Source: Bryum argenteum (taxonomy: Eukaryota; Streptophyta; Bryopsida; Bryales; Bryaceae). Taken from it: a stretch of 64,000 bases of DNA. Positions 1 to 11,999 of the stretch are shown here, one piece after another (positions within the stretch are counted from its first letter, which is position 1; each line of letters begins with the position of its first letter). Under the pieces are notes generated by a model, which was not told the DNA's origin, did no database searches, and saw only the letters and a list, made by a program, of their open reading frames with translations. A program made the position numbers and the translations under genes. Location of the stretch: contig CM073331.1 in NCBI GenBank assembly GCA_037043015.1, forward strand, positions 1,819,501 through 1,883,500, read 5' to 3'.

Positions 1-517
1 AAAGCCGCCATGTCACCCGCCACATAAGTTTTGGGAGAAGTGGGTCGACTCTTAATATAAAGCCCCTTAGGGCCTATTTGGGCAATCTAAGCATTCTCAT
101 TGGTAGATGCCTAGGGTTTGGAAACAGGCCCAAGAAATGGGCCTAATATAAATTGGCCCTAAGCCATGACCTCCTTTTTCCTCAATCCTTCAATCCTTCT
201 TGCTAAACATGCTCCACCAATTTTGGCACCTTCTTGCCTTATGTTTATTTTCACATCTTACCCGTAATATGATTATTTTAATTTTTGCTATAGCATTCTA
301 AATATATTCAGATAGAATTCATACAACCATTCGTCTCATGGGGTTGTGTGATTTTCACCTTTGTATAAGAAAATAAAAGAGAGGTGGATTTTCGTTTGAT
401 TTGTGATTGAAATTTTGAGTTTTTACAATCACTGAATATTAAGAATTAAATCATGTACTTTCAAAATGTAGTGGTATGTAACTACGGAATCAAAGGAAGC
501 TAGATCACATTAACTTG
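1..517. other. Intergenic spacer, no gene seen
   Basis: AT-rich non-coding DNA. I see no open frame with coding character and no RNA gene. It ends at the target-site duplication of the SINE that follows. Confidence 0.5.
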
Positions 518-905
518 TAGTATCATAACAAGGCACCACAAGCCTTGGCTTGGTGGTTAGGGCTTAGGCCCCCAATGAGGAGGTCATGGGTTCTATTCCC
601 CATGCCGGCATGGTGCTCACCACTATAGTCCACCCAACTATTGTGGGGGGTCTTTGGACCTTGTTGTATGGGTACCTCAAAGCCCTTTGGGGGGATACTA
701 TGTCAAGTATCTTCAAGGCAATAGTAACTAGGCTAGAAACTAGCGTAGTTATAGTGTCCACCCTCGAGAGAGGGAAGTAGTATTGTTCCAATTTCCCCTT
801 GTCCGGTGGCCATCGGGATATTAGCATTACGAACGGACACTTCATTCACGCCGGCCCCTTAGAAAGGGACCGGAGTTTCTATCTATCTATCTAGTATCAT
901 AACAA
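518..905 (+). mobile_element. tRNA-derived SINE, full length, with 14-bp target duplication
   Basis: A 360-bp body (532-891) lies between two perfect copies of TAGTATCATAACAA (518-531 and 892-905). Near the 5' end is a Pol III A box (TGGCTTGGTGG, 546-556), and 33 bp later a B box (GGTTCTATTCC, 589-599), which is tRNA spacing. The 3' end is a short (TCTA)n tail. This is the structure expected of a tRNA-derived SINE inserted by a LINE-encoded machinery. Pieces of the same element recur at 20315-20410, 34736-35395, 42842-43035 and 47826-47897. The perfect duplication suggests a young insertion. A 64-codon open frame inside it is incidental. Confidence 0.85.
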
Positions 906-1680
906 AGAACTTATTAACCACCATTCACGCCACCATTGTGATCTCCAATTGATCAAATATCTTGCAAGGATAAGGCATTATCTTATCTTGTTAACAAATG
1001 TTTTCTAATCCCTTTAAGTTTTATATGATATAAAACCATTCAACTTATAATTTCAGATTTTATGTTGAATTCAAACGCTTTCTTGATTATTGGACATGCC
1101 CAAATTTCAATGAATCATGTACAAAAATGACATGCGCATAGAGGAATCCTCACCATAATAGTGTTGACTAAATGTTTAATTTATGGATTTTGGAAATGGG
1201 TGATGACTTGCAGTTACCAATATAACTCTCCTTATTGCTTAGCATCAAATTTCCATCTTATTGTATTTTACCAAACTTAGATAGTTTTTCTTCTATGTTG
1301 CATGAAAATTCATATTATTGTTATTCTAATTATCAAAGTAATTGAAATTTAGCCTTTAAACGTAATCCTTATTTGTTGATAAATTGCTTGTTGCACTACA
1401 ATTACCACAAAGTCAATTCTGGGTGGAGATGAGAGCTAGGCAAATCATTCTAAATTTATTATGAATTTAATTTAGAATTGATTAGGAAGTTGGGGAAACA
1501 ACATTCAGTTTTTGCGTAAATTTTGGATTATTATCATTTTAACTTCTAGAGTTTTGTAAAATCTAAATCAGAGTATGATGCCTTTTTAACCTTAAGTTCA
1601 CCCAAATTTCACCATTATAAGCCTACAATCAAAGAATGATCAATGATGGAGTAAAATTGAAACGTGGGAAGTAAATCGAG

Positions 1681-1913
1681 TAAACCCTTAAAAGTCCCTT
1701 GGGGATAGTATGTACGCTGTCGTATAATTAGGATTTGCTATCAACAAGAAACTCTAAACTGGAATCGTAATAGCTCACTAGAACCGCATTAATTCAAATG
1801 TCAACTTCTTCTTTGAACTCAAACCCATTAAAGGTGTGCATTCACTCCAAATACAACCAAAATACACCGTATTCTATTGGTTGCCACGGCACTCTCAGAC
1901 CTTTAAGGGTTAA
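1681..1913. mobile_element. Degenerate TTAA-type MITE
   Basis: The left end reads TAAA then CCCTTAAAAGTCCC, and the right end reads CTTTAAGGG then TTAA (1910-1913). This matches the pattern of the better preserved TTAA elements in the window, but the left duplication has one mismatch and the ends have diverged. No coding content. Confidence 0.4.
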
Positions 1914-2052
1914 CTTAAACCTCTCAACATGCCAAATGGTGAATTTGTATATTTCAAAACTTAAGAAGTTGTATCTCCTTCATCCATAACTGAATTTCAA
2001 TATTACTTTGGAGGTTGGATCCCGATTAGAGTCTAGTTTCTATGATAATACC

Positions 2053-2377
2053 TTAACCCTTAAACGCCCATGGGGTCTAAAATGGGCAGCCCAAAATTGG
2101 ATCACAACATCTTTTGGACTTGGGCATCATGAATGGACCAATCAATGATGAGCTTGCAACCTCCTACAAGGTTATGTACAACCCCAACCTACCTACCACA
2201 ATCCTTTCAAAGCACAAAATCATTCATACAAATCGTGATTTGAATTGTAAAATTTCACATAAGACGGTGACGAGTTTGACATCAAAATATAAGTGAAAAG
2301 TTGAGTACAATGAGAGCTACAGGGAAGATTCTGTTGGAATCAAGCCCCTCGGGCTTGATTGGGCGTTTAAGGGTTAA
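2053..2377 (+). mobile_element. TTAA-flanked MITE, family A, short version
   Basis: TTAA (2053-2056) is followed by CCCTTAAACGCCC; the other end is GGGCGTTTAAGGG followed by TTAA (2374-2377). The interior matches the 370-bp copies at 19574, 48929 and 49700 but lacks two internal segments, including a partial repeat of the 'cttgggcatcatgaat' block, so it is 325 bp. No transposase is encoded; it must be non-autonomous. The TTAA duplication with CCC termini is the pattern of piggyBac-type elements. Confidence 0.75.
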
Positions 2378-2684
2378 CTTAACTATGAAACTTTGTGACG
2401 TGTGACTTGGCTATCAAAAAAACTTCAAACTAATATTTCGGTTCTACAAGTTCGAGCTCGAAAGTCGCTTCAGTGAAAAGAGGGTGGTTCCGTGTTCACA
2501 CTTGAGAGCTGAGCCGCAGGTAGACGCTGAAAGACGCGGCCCCCGAGGCAGAGGGCGGCCGTAAGGGCGGCTAGGCGATGCACGAGCGAGGGCTAAGAGA
2601 CGAGCTGAATTGAAGAAAGCGCGGGGTTGCAGATTTTCAATTCTCGTGTGCAATTAGGGTTTGATTTCCTCACAATTGGCTGCC

Positions 2685-5600
2685 ATGGCCGCGACATGGC
2701 GAGCTCGGGCGATGGTCCGGGCACTTCTCTATGGATCGCGCACCATCGCATTCCGGTACACTATCCTTTCCACTCCAAAATCATTTTTCGGATGCAGTCG
2801 AATTATACAAGTGGATCCTTGTTGGAGGAATTCGTAGCTGAAAATTGACGATCGGGAGCTTTTTATTTGAATGCCTGGAGTACGGCAATCATTTCAAATT
2901 CTGTTTTCTCGTAGAATGTTCGATTTTACCGTCCTTGATCTTTTCTCAAGAAAAATTCCTTATTCCAACCACGGAAGAGCGTGCTGAAATTCAATTGGCT
3001 TGCTTAGCATCGTTTAGAAATTATCTACTTGCTACTTAAGGTTGCGAGACGAAAGAATTAAGTGTGTTGATGCCACTGATCTGTTCGATAATCAGCATTA
3101 TTGATTTTGTTCCTCTTTACTGCGAACTGTACAAATGTAGTTGTCTTCCGTAGCATTGTCCATCAGATAAAAATCTTTCGCTACTTCGACATTGAGTTAG
3201 CAGGGATTTGATGCGTAATTTCTATGGTCTTGCGTGCATTAATCAGCATTTTTGAGCCTTAGATTCATTGAATTGACGCAGAGCTAGAGAGCGAGAATTC
3301 TCTGGATCGTGACTGTGTTTCTATGTTGTGATCAATCAGAAATGGCTTGGTTTTATCAAGTGAGGAGGTTGCCTATGGCAATGACGTACTCAGGAGGAGC
3401 CTGAGTACCGTGGCTAGGCCGCAGAGAGATGATCTGCAAATCTGCATCGTAGGTAGTGGCCCTGCCGGGTTTTACACTGCTGACAAGGTATTGATTACTG
3501 TTGCTTCATTGTATGATTTTTTAATAGTTTATCACCATTAAGTGTTGGCATTGCACCTGTGGCTCTATTGCAGTTGCTGAAGCGTTTTGAAAGAGCGAAA
3601 GTTGATATTCTGGACAGGCTGCCTTCTCCTTTTGGCTTGGTTCGCTCCGGAGTGGCCCCCGATCATCCGGAGACTAAGGTTTGAGACAGTAGCAGTCACC
3701 ATTTGTTTTCAATATCGCCATGCATACTACTTTTGCACTTTGTGTGAATGATGCGGCAAGATGTGCTTGTTTTCAGTTGTCTGACGAGAGCGAGTGCTAT
3801 GCTGGCGAAGGATCTCACAATTTTCTGTTGACAGATTGTTATCAACAGATTTTCTCAAGTGGCAATGGGCAATCGGTGTTCCTATTTTGGGAATGTTACA
3901 CTTGGATCGGATGTTTCGCTTGAAGAGCTGCGTGAGTTGTATGATGTGGTACGTTTTTCTCCATCCTTGTCACTCTTTTTAAGGTTTCGGTTGGGTTTGA
4001 GTTTACTGCTCAACCGAGCATGTACTTAGTCTACATGTACTCTAAGTCTACTTTTTCTGGCATGAATGATATTTTGACCAAAAATCACAGAAGTAAAACA
4101 CATGTATCATGATTAACTGGACTGAGAGTTCACTGTATATAGTCTGATATTATGAATTATGTTCTATAGACATGTTCGTAACAGTTGAGTTTCCTGTGTG
4201 TGCATAACAGGTTGTTCTCGCGTATGGAGCAGAAAGTGATCGAAGACTAGGTATTGCTGGAGAGGTTAGCATCTATTTACCCTTCTTAACCTCTAGCTTC
4301 ATCTTCTGATGGTCATCCATGATCGTTCAGTCAGTACGTAGAAAATTTTGAGTGATTCGCTGCTCTCAACAGTATTTTGTGTAGCTTTCGGGTCATAAGT
4401 AACATGTGTCAATGGTTTTTGTTGTGCATCCTGCGCTAATGCTGAAAATACAGGATTTGTTAGGCGTACATGCAGCAAGAGAGTTTGTTTGGTGGTATAA
4501 TGGTCATCCGGATCAAGCCAATTTGCAACCAGATCTTCAATCTTCAGACACCGCAGTTATTCTTGGACAGGTGAGCTGCTGATAATCCCTTGATTCAGGT
4601 CTAACTGACAAAATTTAGGAACTCCATGAATCTTGTTCACTCGCCAATCGGTTAGGTGTCTGGAGCAGCTGAATCTCCATGGGTTACATATTCCATGTTT
4701 CTTTATCTGGGTTGGCTGCGGTGAGCTTAGACACATGCGCCCGATTTATACGTGCCAATTAGTTGACGGAATTGAACTCTTTCTCCTGGACTTCTCTCTC
4801 CAGATAATTTACTGAAAATTAGACCACAAGTTGGAAGGAAGACTCAGTATTGGCACTGAACTTAAGCTATCTTGTGGCAGGGGAACGTAGCTCTGGATTG
4901 TGCTCGCATATTGCTGCGCTCCACTGAAGAGCTGGCTACAACGGATATTGCCGAACATGCTCTCGTGCAGCTACGGGAGAGTCGTATCAGGTGCACTTTA
5001 CTAGGTTTAATTCCCTTTGAAATTCCTCCATATAGCTGTGGAAACCTAATTTTTTTTCAACTTGATTTCTTCTTCAAATGTTCTGATTTAGTTCTCTGTA
5101 AGCGTATTATTTGAGAATGTGTACCTTATCGCTTTGGTGTCCTAGCTCTTTACCGGGATTTTTTATTTTCTCAAGTATTGAATGCAGGCCTGGTTTGAGT
5201 GCAGGCGTGTCCTTCTAGTTGGGCGTCGCGGACCTGTTCAGGCTGCTTGCACCGCCAAGGAGTTGCGAGAAATATTGGGTAAGTTACAGAATTCCTGATT
5301 AACGACGTTACCTTCCTACTGTGTTCACCGTACTTGCCAGCGATTCTATTACTGGCCTCTCACAAAGCTTCGAGCTTTACGGAAAAATGTCGTGACCTAC
5401 TGAAATTATATCTTCTCAAGGGAGCAATCAAGATGACTTGTCTTTTAGTTGTGCTCCTAAAGCTTGGCAATTTTACAGGCTACTAGTATATGCTGAGTTA
5501 AGTGGGTGGCCGCAGGTATTAAAGGGCTTTCAGTGAACGTACATTCAAGCGATCTAATTACCTCGCCTGCAGACCTGGTGCGTTCTTATGGCGACACTGG

Positions 5601-6987
5601 GCACACCTGCTGTTTACATATGGCCGCTGTCATACGAAATTCTTCTTTGCAATTCTCTTCTACAGCTTCCTACTGCTTCCTTCACACTTGTGACTTCACA
5701 TTTTTGGATGTAATATTATCTGGCTGCATGCTGCAGCCGGTATGGAATCTTGCAGGACGAAATGAAAGCCAGTCGGAAACAAAAGCGTGTATATGAGCTC
5801 TTCGTAAAAGCTGCTGGAATGCAAACTTCCACCAATGACGGCACAGTACGGGAGCTTCCATTTGTGTTCTTTCGGAATCCCGCTGAAATATCGTCAAATG
5901 ATGGTTCTCGAGTTGCAGGTGTGAAGTTGGAGAAGACCATACTGCAAGGTGGCTTTTCACATCCCAACACATTATGGATGTGGACGAATACATGAAAGCA
6001 AGCTCTCTGTATGTTAATAATTCAAATTGATCAATATTACTTGAATTCTTCTTTTCCATTTCGCACTTAAGCGCCCAAAATTGCATGGTTGGTGATCCCA
6101 GATCGAGTTAAACGGTGGTTCATGTGCAGGGGAGAAGGGAAAGCTTCAGCGAGCAGTTGGTACTGGAGAGTTCGAGGATGTATCGTGCGGGTAAACATTT
6201 CATGCTTTCGTGTTTCTTTGTGATGTTTGTTAATTCTGGAGCGCCTAATTGATTACCGTTACCTTATGCAGATTGATCTTGAAGAGCATCGGTTACAAGT
6301 CAATCCCTGTTCCTGGTTTGGCTTTCGATGAACGCCAAGGTCTGGTCTGTCGAAGTTGGGACTTTCATTCTGAAGTTACTGGGGATAGATGCCGAATTGA
6401 ATCTAATGTGCTTATACAAGATTTTACGGTGACAGTGCATGTTAATCCTCGGAAAACGGTAAAGATGCTTTTGTGTGTATTATAACGTTTGATTGGCTTT
6501 CAGGTGTGGTTTACAACTCAAAGGGACGTGTGATAACCACCGTGGAGCAAGGTTTCAACGTCGAGACAGGCCTGTTTGTTGTTGGCTGGCTGAAAAGGGG
6601 TCCCACTGGGATCATTGGGGACAACCTTAATGATGCTGATGAGACGGTAATAATTTTCTTCTCTCTTTCAACCATTCATGAGGCCTCTTTTATTTTTTGC
6701 GCTCTTCCTTCTAAGCACTCACAATCTGTTTTTGTACTTGGCAGGTTCAATGTATAGACGAAGATTGGACGACTGGAGCCTTAGGTGCGCAGACCAACTC
6801 TTGCCCTTTAGGAGGCCAGGGGCTTAAGGCGTTATTGGAGACAAGGTGCATACCCATCGTCACATTTGCGGATTGGTTGAAGATTCATACTGCTGAGTTA
6901 GAACGAGGCTCAAAGAAGGGAAAACCGCAAGAGAAAATCGTTTCGAAGGATGACATGCTTACGATAGCGAAACAAGTCTCGTCATGA
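2685..6987 (+). CDS. NADPH:adrenodoxin/ferredoxin oxidoreductase, mitochondrial type (14 exons)
   Basis: FAD enzyme that passes electrons from NADPH to a mitochondrial ferredoxin, which in plants serves biotin synthesis and Fe-S chemistry. Exons: 2685-2755, 3340-3487, 3574-3678, 3835-3948, 4211-4264, 4454-4570, 4881-4990, 5205-5278, 5516-5577, 5756-5948, 6130-6190, 6272-6339, 6504-6646, 6745-6987. All introns are GT..AG and the joined frame is open for 520 residues, the usual family length. Visible motifs are the FAD-binding VGSGPAGFYTADK near residue 60, FGLVRSGVAPDH, the NADPH-binding GQGNVALDCARIL, and C-terminal VGWLKRGPTGIIG. The chosen start gives an Arg-rich, acid-free N terminus (MAATWRARAMVRALLYGS) like a mitochondrial presequence. 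The intron 1 junction is inferred from frame and splice signals. The CpG-rich 2500-2680 stretch just upstream may hold the promoter and 5' UTR. Confidence 0.93.
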
Positions 6988-7335
6988 ACGGGGAGGTAGA
7001 GCCCTCATCTAGTGCAGAAGATCTTGGTCAGCTTAGTGGTTTCTTGTGTATTCATAGAACGGCAGGTTTCTCAAAAACCGTGAAATTGTACGCCAGGGTG
7101 GTTTCACAGTAGATTTTATGCAATCAGTTGCGGATTTCATACACGTTTCGATGTTTATGTGTGCTGCTTACATAGTTATGCTGGCAATATGGTAGAAACA
7201 ATTGAGTCTGCTGAAACAACATCAGACTTTGAGTTATGCAAAGCAATATATGATTTCTGTACTTTTCACCATACTAATGAGCTTACTAGCTGCCTTAAAA
7301 TGGTTCGCTCAGAGGAAAAATGTTCTATGAGGACG

Positions 7336-8362
7336 CTAGATCGTTGCTCGAGCGAGAGGTGCATCAGTTATGGGGGGGCAGAAGGTAACTTGGTAGTTGC
7401 TGCCAGTTCTGCAAGTGAACCTGGAAGTTGCATCATCGACAGTGTACGAGTACGCACTTGGGCATGCGTTTTTGAATGCCGTAGTCGAAGCAGTCGGTGT
7501 TGTCTCGTAAGGGCCATCAAGGTTACCGCAACCTTCACCTGGAGGGCCTGTCAACGTGTTTGGCGGTTGGCAGAAAGCGATCACGTTCTTGATGGAGCAG
7601 AGGATACGTTGGCAATGTTGTGGACTGGGCGCATCTCCTGGAGCAATGGTGACACTGATGCTCATTGGAAGATTGTAAGCATTCTGCAAGTATTAATAAA
7701 CTATGCATCGTTAGCATTTCTGACCGAATATGAGCTGGAATGTAATGCAGGTGTTCATATACCCAAATTGACTACAGTATGAGCAGAGAAAATCGTTGTG
7801 TGGTGGGAAGTCCTTTGAATAAGCATTCATTTCTCACCACATTGCTGATGGAGTACGTATCTTCGTTCAATGATCCTCCAATATCGAATTGCGCGACATT
7901 GGCCTGAATCCTGGAAACGATTCCAAGATCTGGATCTCCACTGTCATCTGGAAATCCCCAGATGGCTCCATCCACCCAGTGGTTTTGCACATCCATGGTT
8001 GCGTTGCCCGTGTTATTGTTCAGCACGTAGCAGAAGTTCGTCGAGCTTCCCGAACAACCACAAGCTGTTATTGTGATATTGCAACGGTTCAGAATATCGA
8101 TCATAGCCCCTGCATCGAAACCGGTAACAATTCATCACGTAACAAACGTAGAAATACTTCTATGTAATCTGAGAAAGCCTTCAACTGGTTCACAGCTATA
8201 CATGCAACGGCTTTAGTTGTACAGAATCTGTAGAACTTGAAAGAAACATCGACAAGGCGTGAACCAAGATTGGTGCAAACCATTTGTTGGATTCACCGTC
8301 AAGAGAGTGGCGGCTACTGCAATCAGGAGCATTGAGGTCGTCCACATAGGTTTGATGGCCAT
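7336..8362 (-). CDS. Thaumatin-like protein (PR-5 family), secreted
   Basis: Secreted defence-type protein, 233 residues. Exons on the minus strand: 8362-8281, 8109-7838 and 7683-7336. Exon 1 encodes a signal peptide with a hydrophobic core (MLLIAVAATLL). Exon 2 holds the N-terminal part, including NRCNITITACGC and VAQFDIGG. Exon 3 carries the family core YNLPMSISVTI, then CGNLDGPYETT, NACPSAYSYTVDD and the terminal FTC..GSNYQVTFCP signature. I count 11 cysteines after the signal peptide against 16 in full-size thaumatins, and the central segment is short, as in the small thaumatin-like class, so antifungal or glucan-binding activity should not be assumed. It is transcribed away from the GH17 glucanase. 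A 207-codon frame on the opposite strand is an antisense shadow. Confidence 0.88.
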
Positions 8363-8455
8363 CTCGCTTGCTGATGACGACTGATGACGAATTCCTGATG
8401 ACTCCTGATGATGAATTCAAGCTGCAGTTTATCATGATGCATGAGACGCATGTTA

Positions 8456-8485
8456 TTTTATAGTTTCCATGGCTATTACTTTATA
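8456..8485 (-). promoter_or_regulatory. Two TATAAA boxes upstream of thaumatin-like gene
   Basis: On the minus strand TATAAA occurs at 8485-8480 and again at 8461-8456, within a duplicated 12-bp block. They lie 94-123 bp before the chosen start codon, a reasonable TATA position for a short 5' UTR. Not experimentally supported. Confidence 0.4.
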
Positions 8486-9897
8486 GTTTCCCAAAAGTGA
8501 AACCGATTCCACTTTCTTGGAGCTTACCACAGACTGGGACAGTCAACATGGCAGATTTAATATCCTACGACACGAAGGTGGGGTCGTGTGAGAAGTTGTC
8601 AAAACATGTGATCAGTGCAACACAAAAGCGACTGCGACGTAAAGTTCCCATTTCGTGTGCTTGATGTCGTCCTATTCTTTTACGTCATATACGTGGTAAG
8701 AGCATGTTGTTGACTATAGTGAATTTACTCGAAGCCGAGAGAGCCATCTGTTCATCACTTTGTAAATAATGAAAACTAAAGGGAACGTGATATGCAACAA
8801 TGATCAAAATGTCTCTTTTATTAGCCTGGACGGCAACCTTGGCTCTACGGCCAATTGTCACTACCGTAGTAGATCCGCATTTCCATTGTTCGGAGGCCTA
8901 TGCCACTAGTAACTTGCTTCGCTATTCGCTCAAGATGCATTCTTTTTGCTGACCATCTGAATTTGAGCCGAGGTTCAGGATCTGCACCATTACATCAAGA
9001 ATGCTTTTGGAGCCAGCACAAATCTCATTCCTCAAGAGTCCACCAAGAACAGGTGATGAATTCTTGACATGTGCTGCACAGTTAACAAAAGTCTGAAGTC
9101 GATAGTTGGCCGGTGGGTGGATGTTGAGACCCTGACAAGCTCACTTGTTACGTCTACAGCTCTCGAAAGTGCCATATTGACCAGAGGTATCTGACATTCT
9201 GACCCACGAGTTTCTCGATGAATTTGCTCTGGTGTGGCTATCAAAATTCATTTGCAATGTAATCACGAAGTAATGGCATTCTATAATCATTGATCGAATG
9301 AAAATTCTAGGAACTAATCTTACTTTGGGAAACGGCAATAATCAGTCTAAGAATTCTAACTTTTTCCGACACCCTGAACACGAAGTGAGTTCAAAATTGA
9401 TAGATTGTGCAGAAATTGAAGTTTCAGCTTGGTTCAAGGGGACGTCTGCCCAAACGTAAACGAATTGCAGCTCTAGTTACATTGCACTCAAGGACGGTGA
9501 GTGAACATACCCGGTGAACAACCAACAGTAAGTGCCGAAACGTAAGTTACCGGGATTGACTGGACAGAGTAGAATCCAAGCAGCATGTGATGGAACCATG
9601 AACTACAGTAACCTAGCAAAGGCTGCTTTGGCTATCCTCTTGCTGGTGTCTATTACATCATATCCTCAGATCTGCCAGTAGCAGGCACCAAGGATCTATA
9701 CGCACTTGACGGTTTAAGGGGTGTTCACGGATTTCAGATATGACTATCTGTAGGTCATTGTAGGTCATCCCGCCACCAAGTGCGTACAGACTCTTATTCT
9801 GATAATCAACCGAGGTATTCTTAATTAATACGTTTCCAGACAAAGTTGTCTGTATACCATCGTAGGTTCACGCAAGCTCGTAGCGTCTTCATTCAGA
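8486..9897. other. Spacer between divergent thaumatin-like and glucanase genes
   Basis: No conserved gene is seen. A 27-codon frame at 9598-9681 begins with a signal-peptide-like hydrophobic stretch (LAKAALAILLLVSI) and then stops; it could be a relic first exon, but nothing downstream supports a gene. Confidence 0.4.
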
Positions 9898-9898
9898 T

Positions 9899-9958
9899 CC
9901 ACGTAGTAATATTCTAACGTGACAAAGTACCACGTAGTAATATTCTAACGTGGCAAAG
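9899..9958. repeat. 30-bp tandem duplication upstream of glucanase
   Basis: Two adjacent copies of a 30-bp unit containing CACGTAGTAATATTCTAACG, differing by very few bases, about 130-190 bp before the glucanase start. Each copy contains a CACGT core, the kind of site bound by plant bZIP/bHLH factors, so it might be regulatory. Confidence 0.6.
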
Positions 9959-10021
9959 TGTGAAAAAATGTCTGGAAGTATCTGAATAGATGTCTGAAAG
10001 ATTCTTGTGAAAACGGTTCAG

Positions 10022-10028
10022 TATATAG
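10022..10028 (+). promoter_or_regulatory. TATA box of GH17 glucanase
   Basis: TATATAG lies 60 bp upstream of the ATG at 10088, leaving room for a start site and a short leader. It lies downstream of the alternative in-frame ATG at 10007, which argues for the later start codon. Confidence 0.45.
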
Positions 10029-10087
10029 ACTTAGTAGGAGTCAGTGATTTTCATCCCCTTTGCCGGAAGTGCACTGATTGGTTAGCG

Positions 10088-11894
10088 ATGGCTTTTCTAC
10101 GACGTGGTTTGGTTATGGTGGCATTCATGTTTAGTTTGATGAGATTGGCCACCATTGCAGGAGCTCAAAACTCGATAGGCGTCAACTACGGTCGAGTGGC
10201 GGACAACCTGCCTTCAGCAGCCCAAGTGGTCTCACTCTTACAATCACGATCCGTGAAGCATGTCCGAATCTACGACACTGATGCCACCGTGCTCAACGCG
10301 TTCGGAAACTCTGGCATCGACGTCGGCGTCACCATTCCTAACAAAGAAGTTGCTGGGCTCGCTGACAGGTAATCACTTCTCTTGATTACTTTCCAAATCG
10401 GGCTTGAATGCAATGTGTGATCGTGCTACCATATGGTTCCTATGCAACACTTACAATATGCTGGTTTTAGCTGAGATCAGATAGTTGTATCTTTGTAGTT
10501 GCGTGGTCGCAAAGAGTATTAGATAGTGGTTAAAGTGATACAGGTGTAGTTGCTAATCTTCGAGGTGCCAATAAGCAGGATGCTCATTTTCAGATCGATT
10601 CCTTGAGCGTTTACTATTAGTGTATACCCCGTCTTCACGAGTATCTTGTAGCAGATTGACACTAGAATGTCACTCATGAACAGGGTAATCATCTTTGGAA
10701 CAAAAGCAGAGGCATTGTTATATTGAACGGTTTGCAATTAACGGTCGTAGTTACACTCTGATTTTGGAGGACAAGACAATAGACCACGGGGCAGAATGTC
10801 TTAAAATGATCAATTTAGCACTTTGACACTCTATTTTGAAACCGATTCAAGTGACCCGAGACCTGGAAGTCACTGAAATTTAGCAATATTGGTGATTGAT
10901 AAGTGAGATCTGGTACTGTGCAGTGCGGCAGCGGCTGATCAGTGGGTGGCGAACAACATTATCCGTTATGGATCCACCAATTTCGCCACCATCGCCGTGG
11001 GGAACGAGGTTCTGGACGACCAGAGTTTCGACCGATCGAAGCTGGTGCCCGCCATGCGGAATGTGCAGCAGTCGCTGCAGAACAGAGGCCGCTCCTCCAT
11101 CAAGGTGTCCACGCCGCTCTCCATGAACAACCTGCTCGCTTCTCCTGGCTTCCCTCCCTCCTCCGGCACTTTCCGCCCTGAGGTCACTGATTTGCTCCGC
11201 TCCATACTCGCGTTTCTCTCCCAGGTTATCTCAAGAGCCATTTCCCAGCCATTGTTGCTTGTTTTCAGGTTTGACACCTCTTGTAAATGAAAAGCATACC
11301 TCGGTGAGTGTTGAAGTACCTTACGGTTTGTGTTTTAATTTGCAGACCAACTCTGTGTTCATGATCAATGTATACCCGTACTTTTCATACCGAGACAACC
11401 GTGGTGTGGACATCAAGCTGGACTACGCATTGGGGAATCCGAGCGCGGCGCCGGTGACAGACTCGGGCAATGGCCTAGTGTACCACAACATATTTGATGC
11501 GATGCTGGACACGGTGCTGGCCGCCATGACGAGGGTGGGCTATGGCAATGTGCCCTTTCTCATCACGGAGTCGGGATGGCCGTCGGGTCCCAACAGCGAG
11601 TTCGGGGCGTCGGTGCAGAATGCACAGAGCTACAACACCAACCTGGTGAGGCATGTGCTTGGGAGCTCCGGTACTCCGCGGCGGCCTGGCAGCGGCCGCA
11701 TCCCCACATTCATCTTTGCGCTTTTCAACGAGAATAAGAAGGGTGGGAATCCTATAGAGCAGAACTTTGGTTTGTATTACCCCAATCAGACCCCTGTTTA
11801 CAACGTCCCGCTCACTGTCAGTTCTCATTTATGCCTCTGCATCGACAAGCATGGCTCCACTGTAGAATCCACTGAACGTGTTGCCGCCTTCTAG
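10088..11894 (+). CDS. Glucan endo-1,3-beta-glucosidase, GH17 (PR-2 family), secreted
   Basis: Hydrolyses beta-1,3-glucan (callose or fungal wall). Exons: 10088-10368, 10924-11224, 11346-11894. The start at 10088 gives a signal peptide (LVMVAFMFSLMRLATIAGA) directly before the mature N terminus IGVNYGRVADNLPSA typical of GH17. Catalytic landmarks are the proton donor Glu in IAVGNEVL and the nucleophile Glu in TESGWPSG; FALFNENKKGG is also present. The C terminus is uncertain: reading straight on gives a stop at 11892-11894, whereas splicing a 49-nt GT..AG intron (11817-11865) gives a Pro/Ser-rich end stopping at 11977-11979. No X8 or clear GPI signal is seen. It is divergent from the thaumatin-like gene. 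Confidence 0.9.
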
Positions 11895-11999
11895 CTACAC
11901 GGTGAACCCGGACTGGGGCTTACCACCTTCTAGCTACACGATGCAGGTAAAATTGCCTTGGGACTCTCAGGCAAAATGAATAAGCGTAGAATCTGTACA

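Noticed and set aside
564..845. 93-codon minus-strand frame
   Set aside because: Falls entirely within the SINE and has no protein features.
7159..7782. 207-codon open frame on the plus strand
   Set aside because: It lies antisense to exon 3 of the thaumatin-like gene, is Cys/Arg/Ser-rich without domains, and crosses that gene's intron. The minus strand has clear family motifs and splice sites.
9598..9681. Signal-peptide-like 27-codon frame (MNYSNLAKAALAIL)
   Set aside because: No downstream exon with matching phase or secreted domain is found before the glucanase, so I left it only as a remark.
10007..10087. Upstream in-frame ATG of the glucanase
   Set aside because: It lies before the TATA box and would put 27 non-hydrophobic residues ahead of a good signal peptide.
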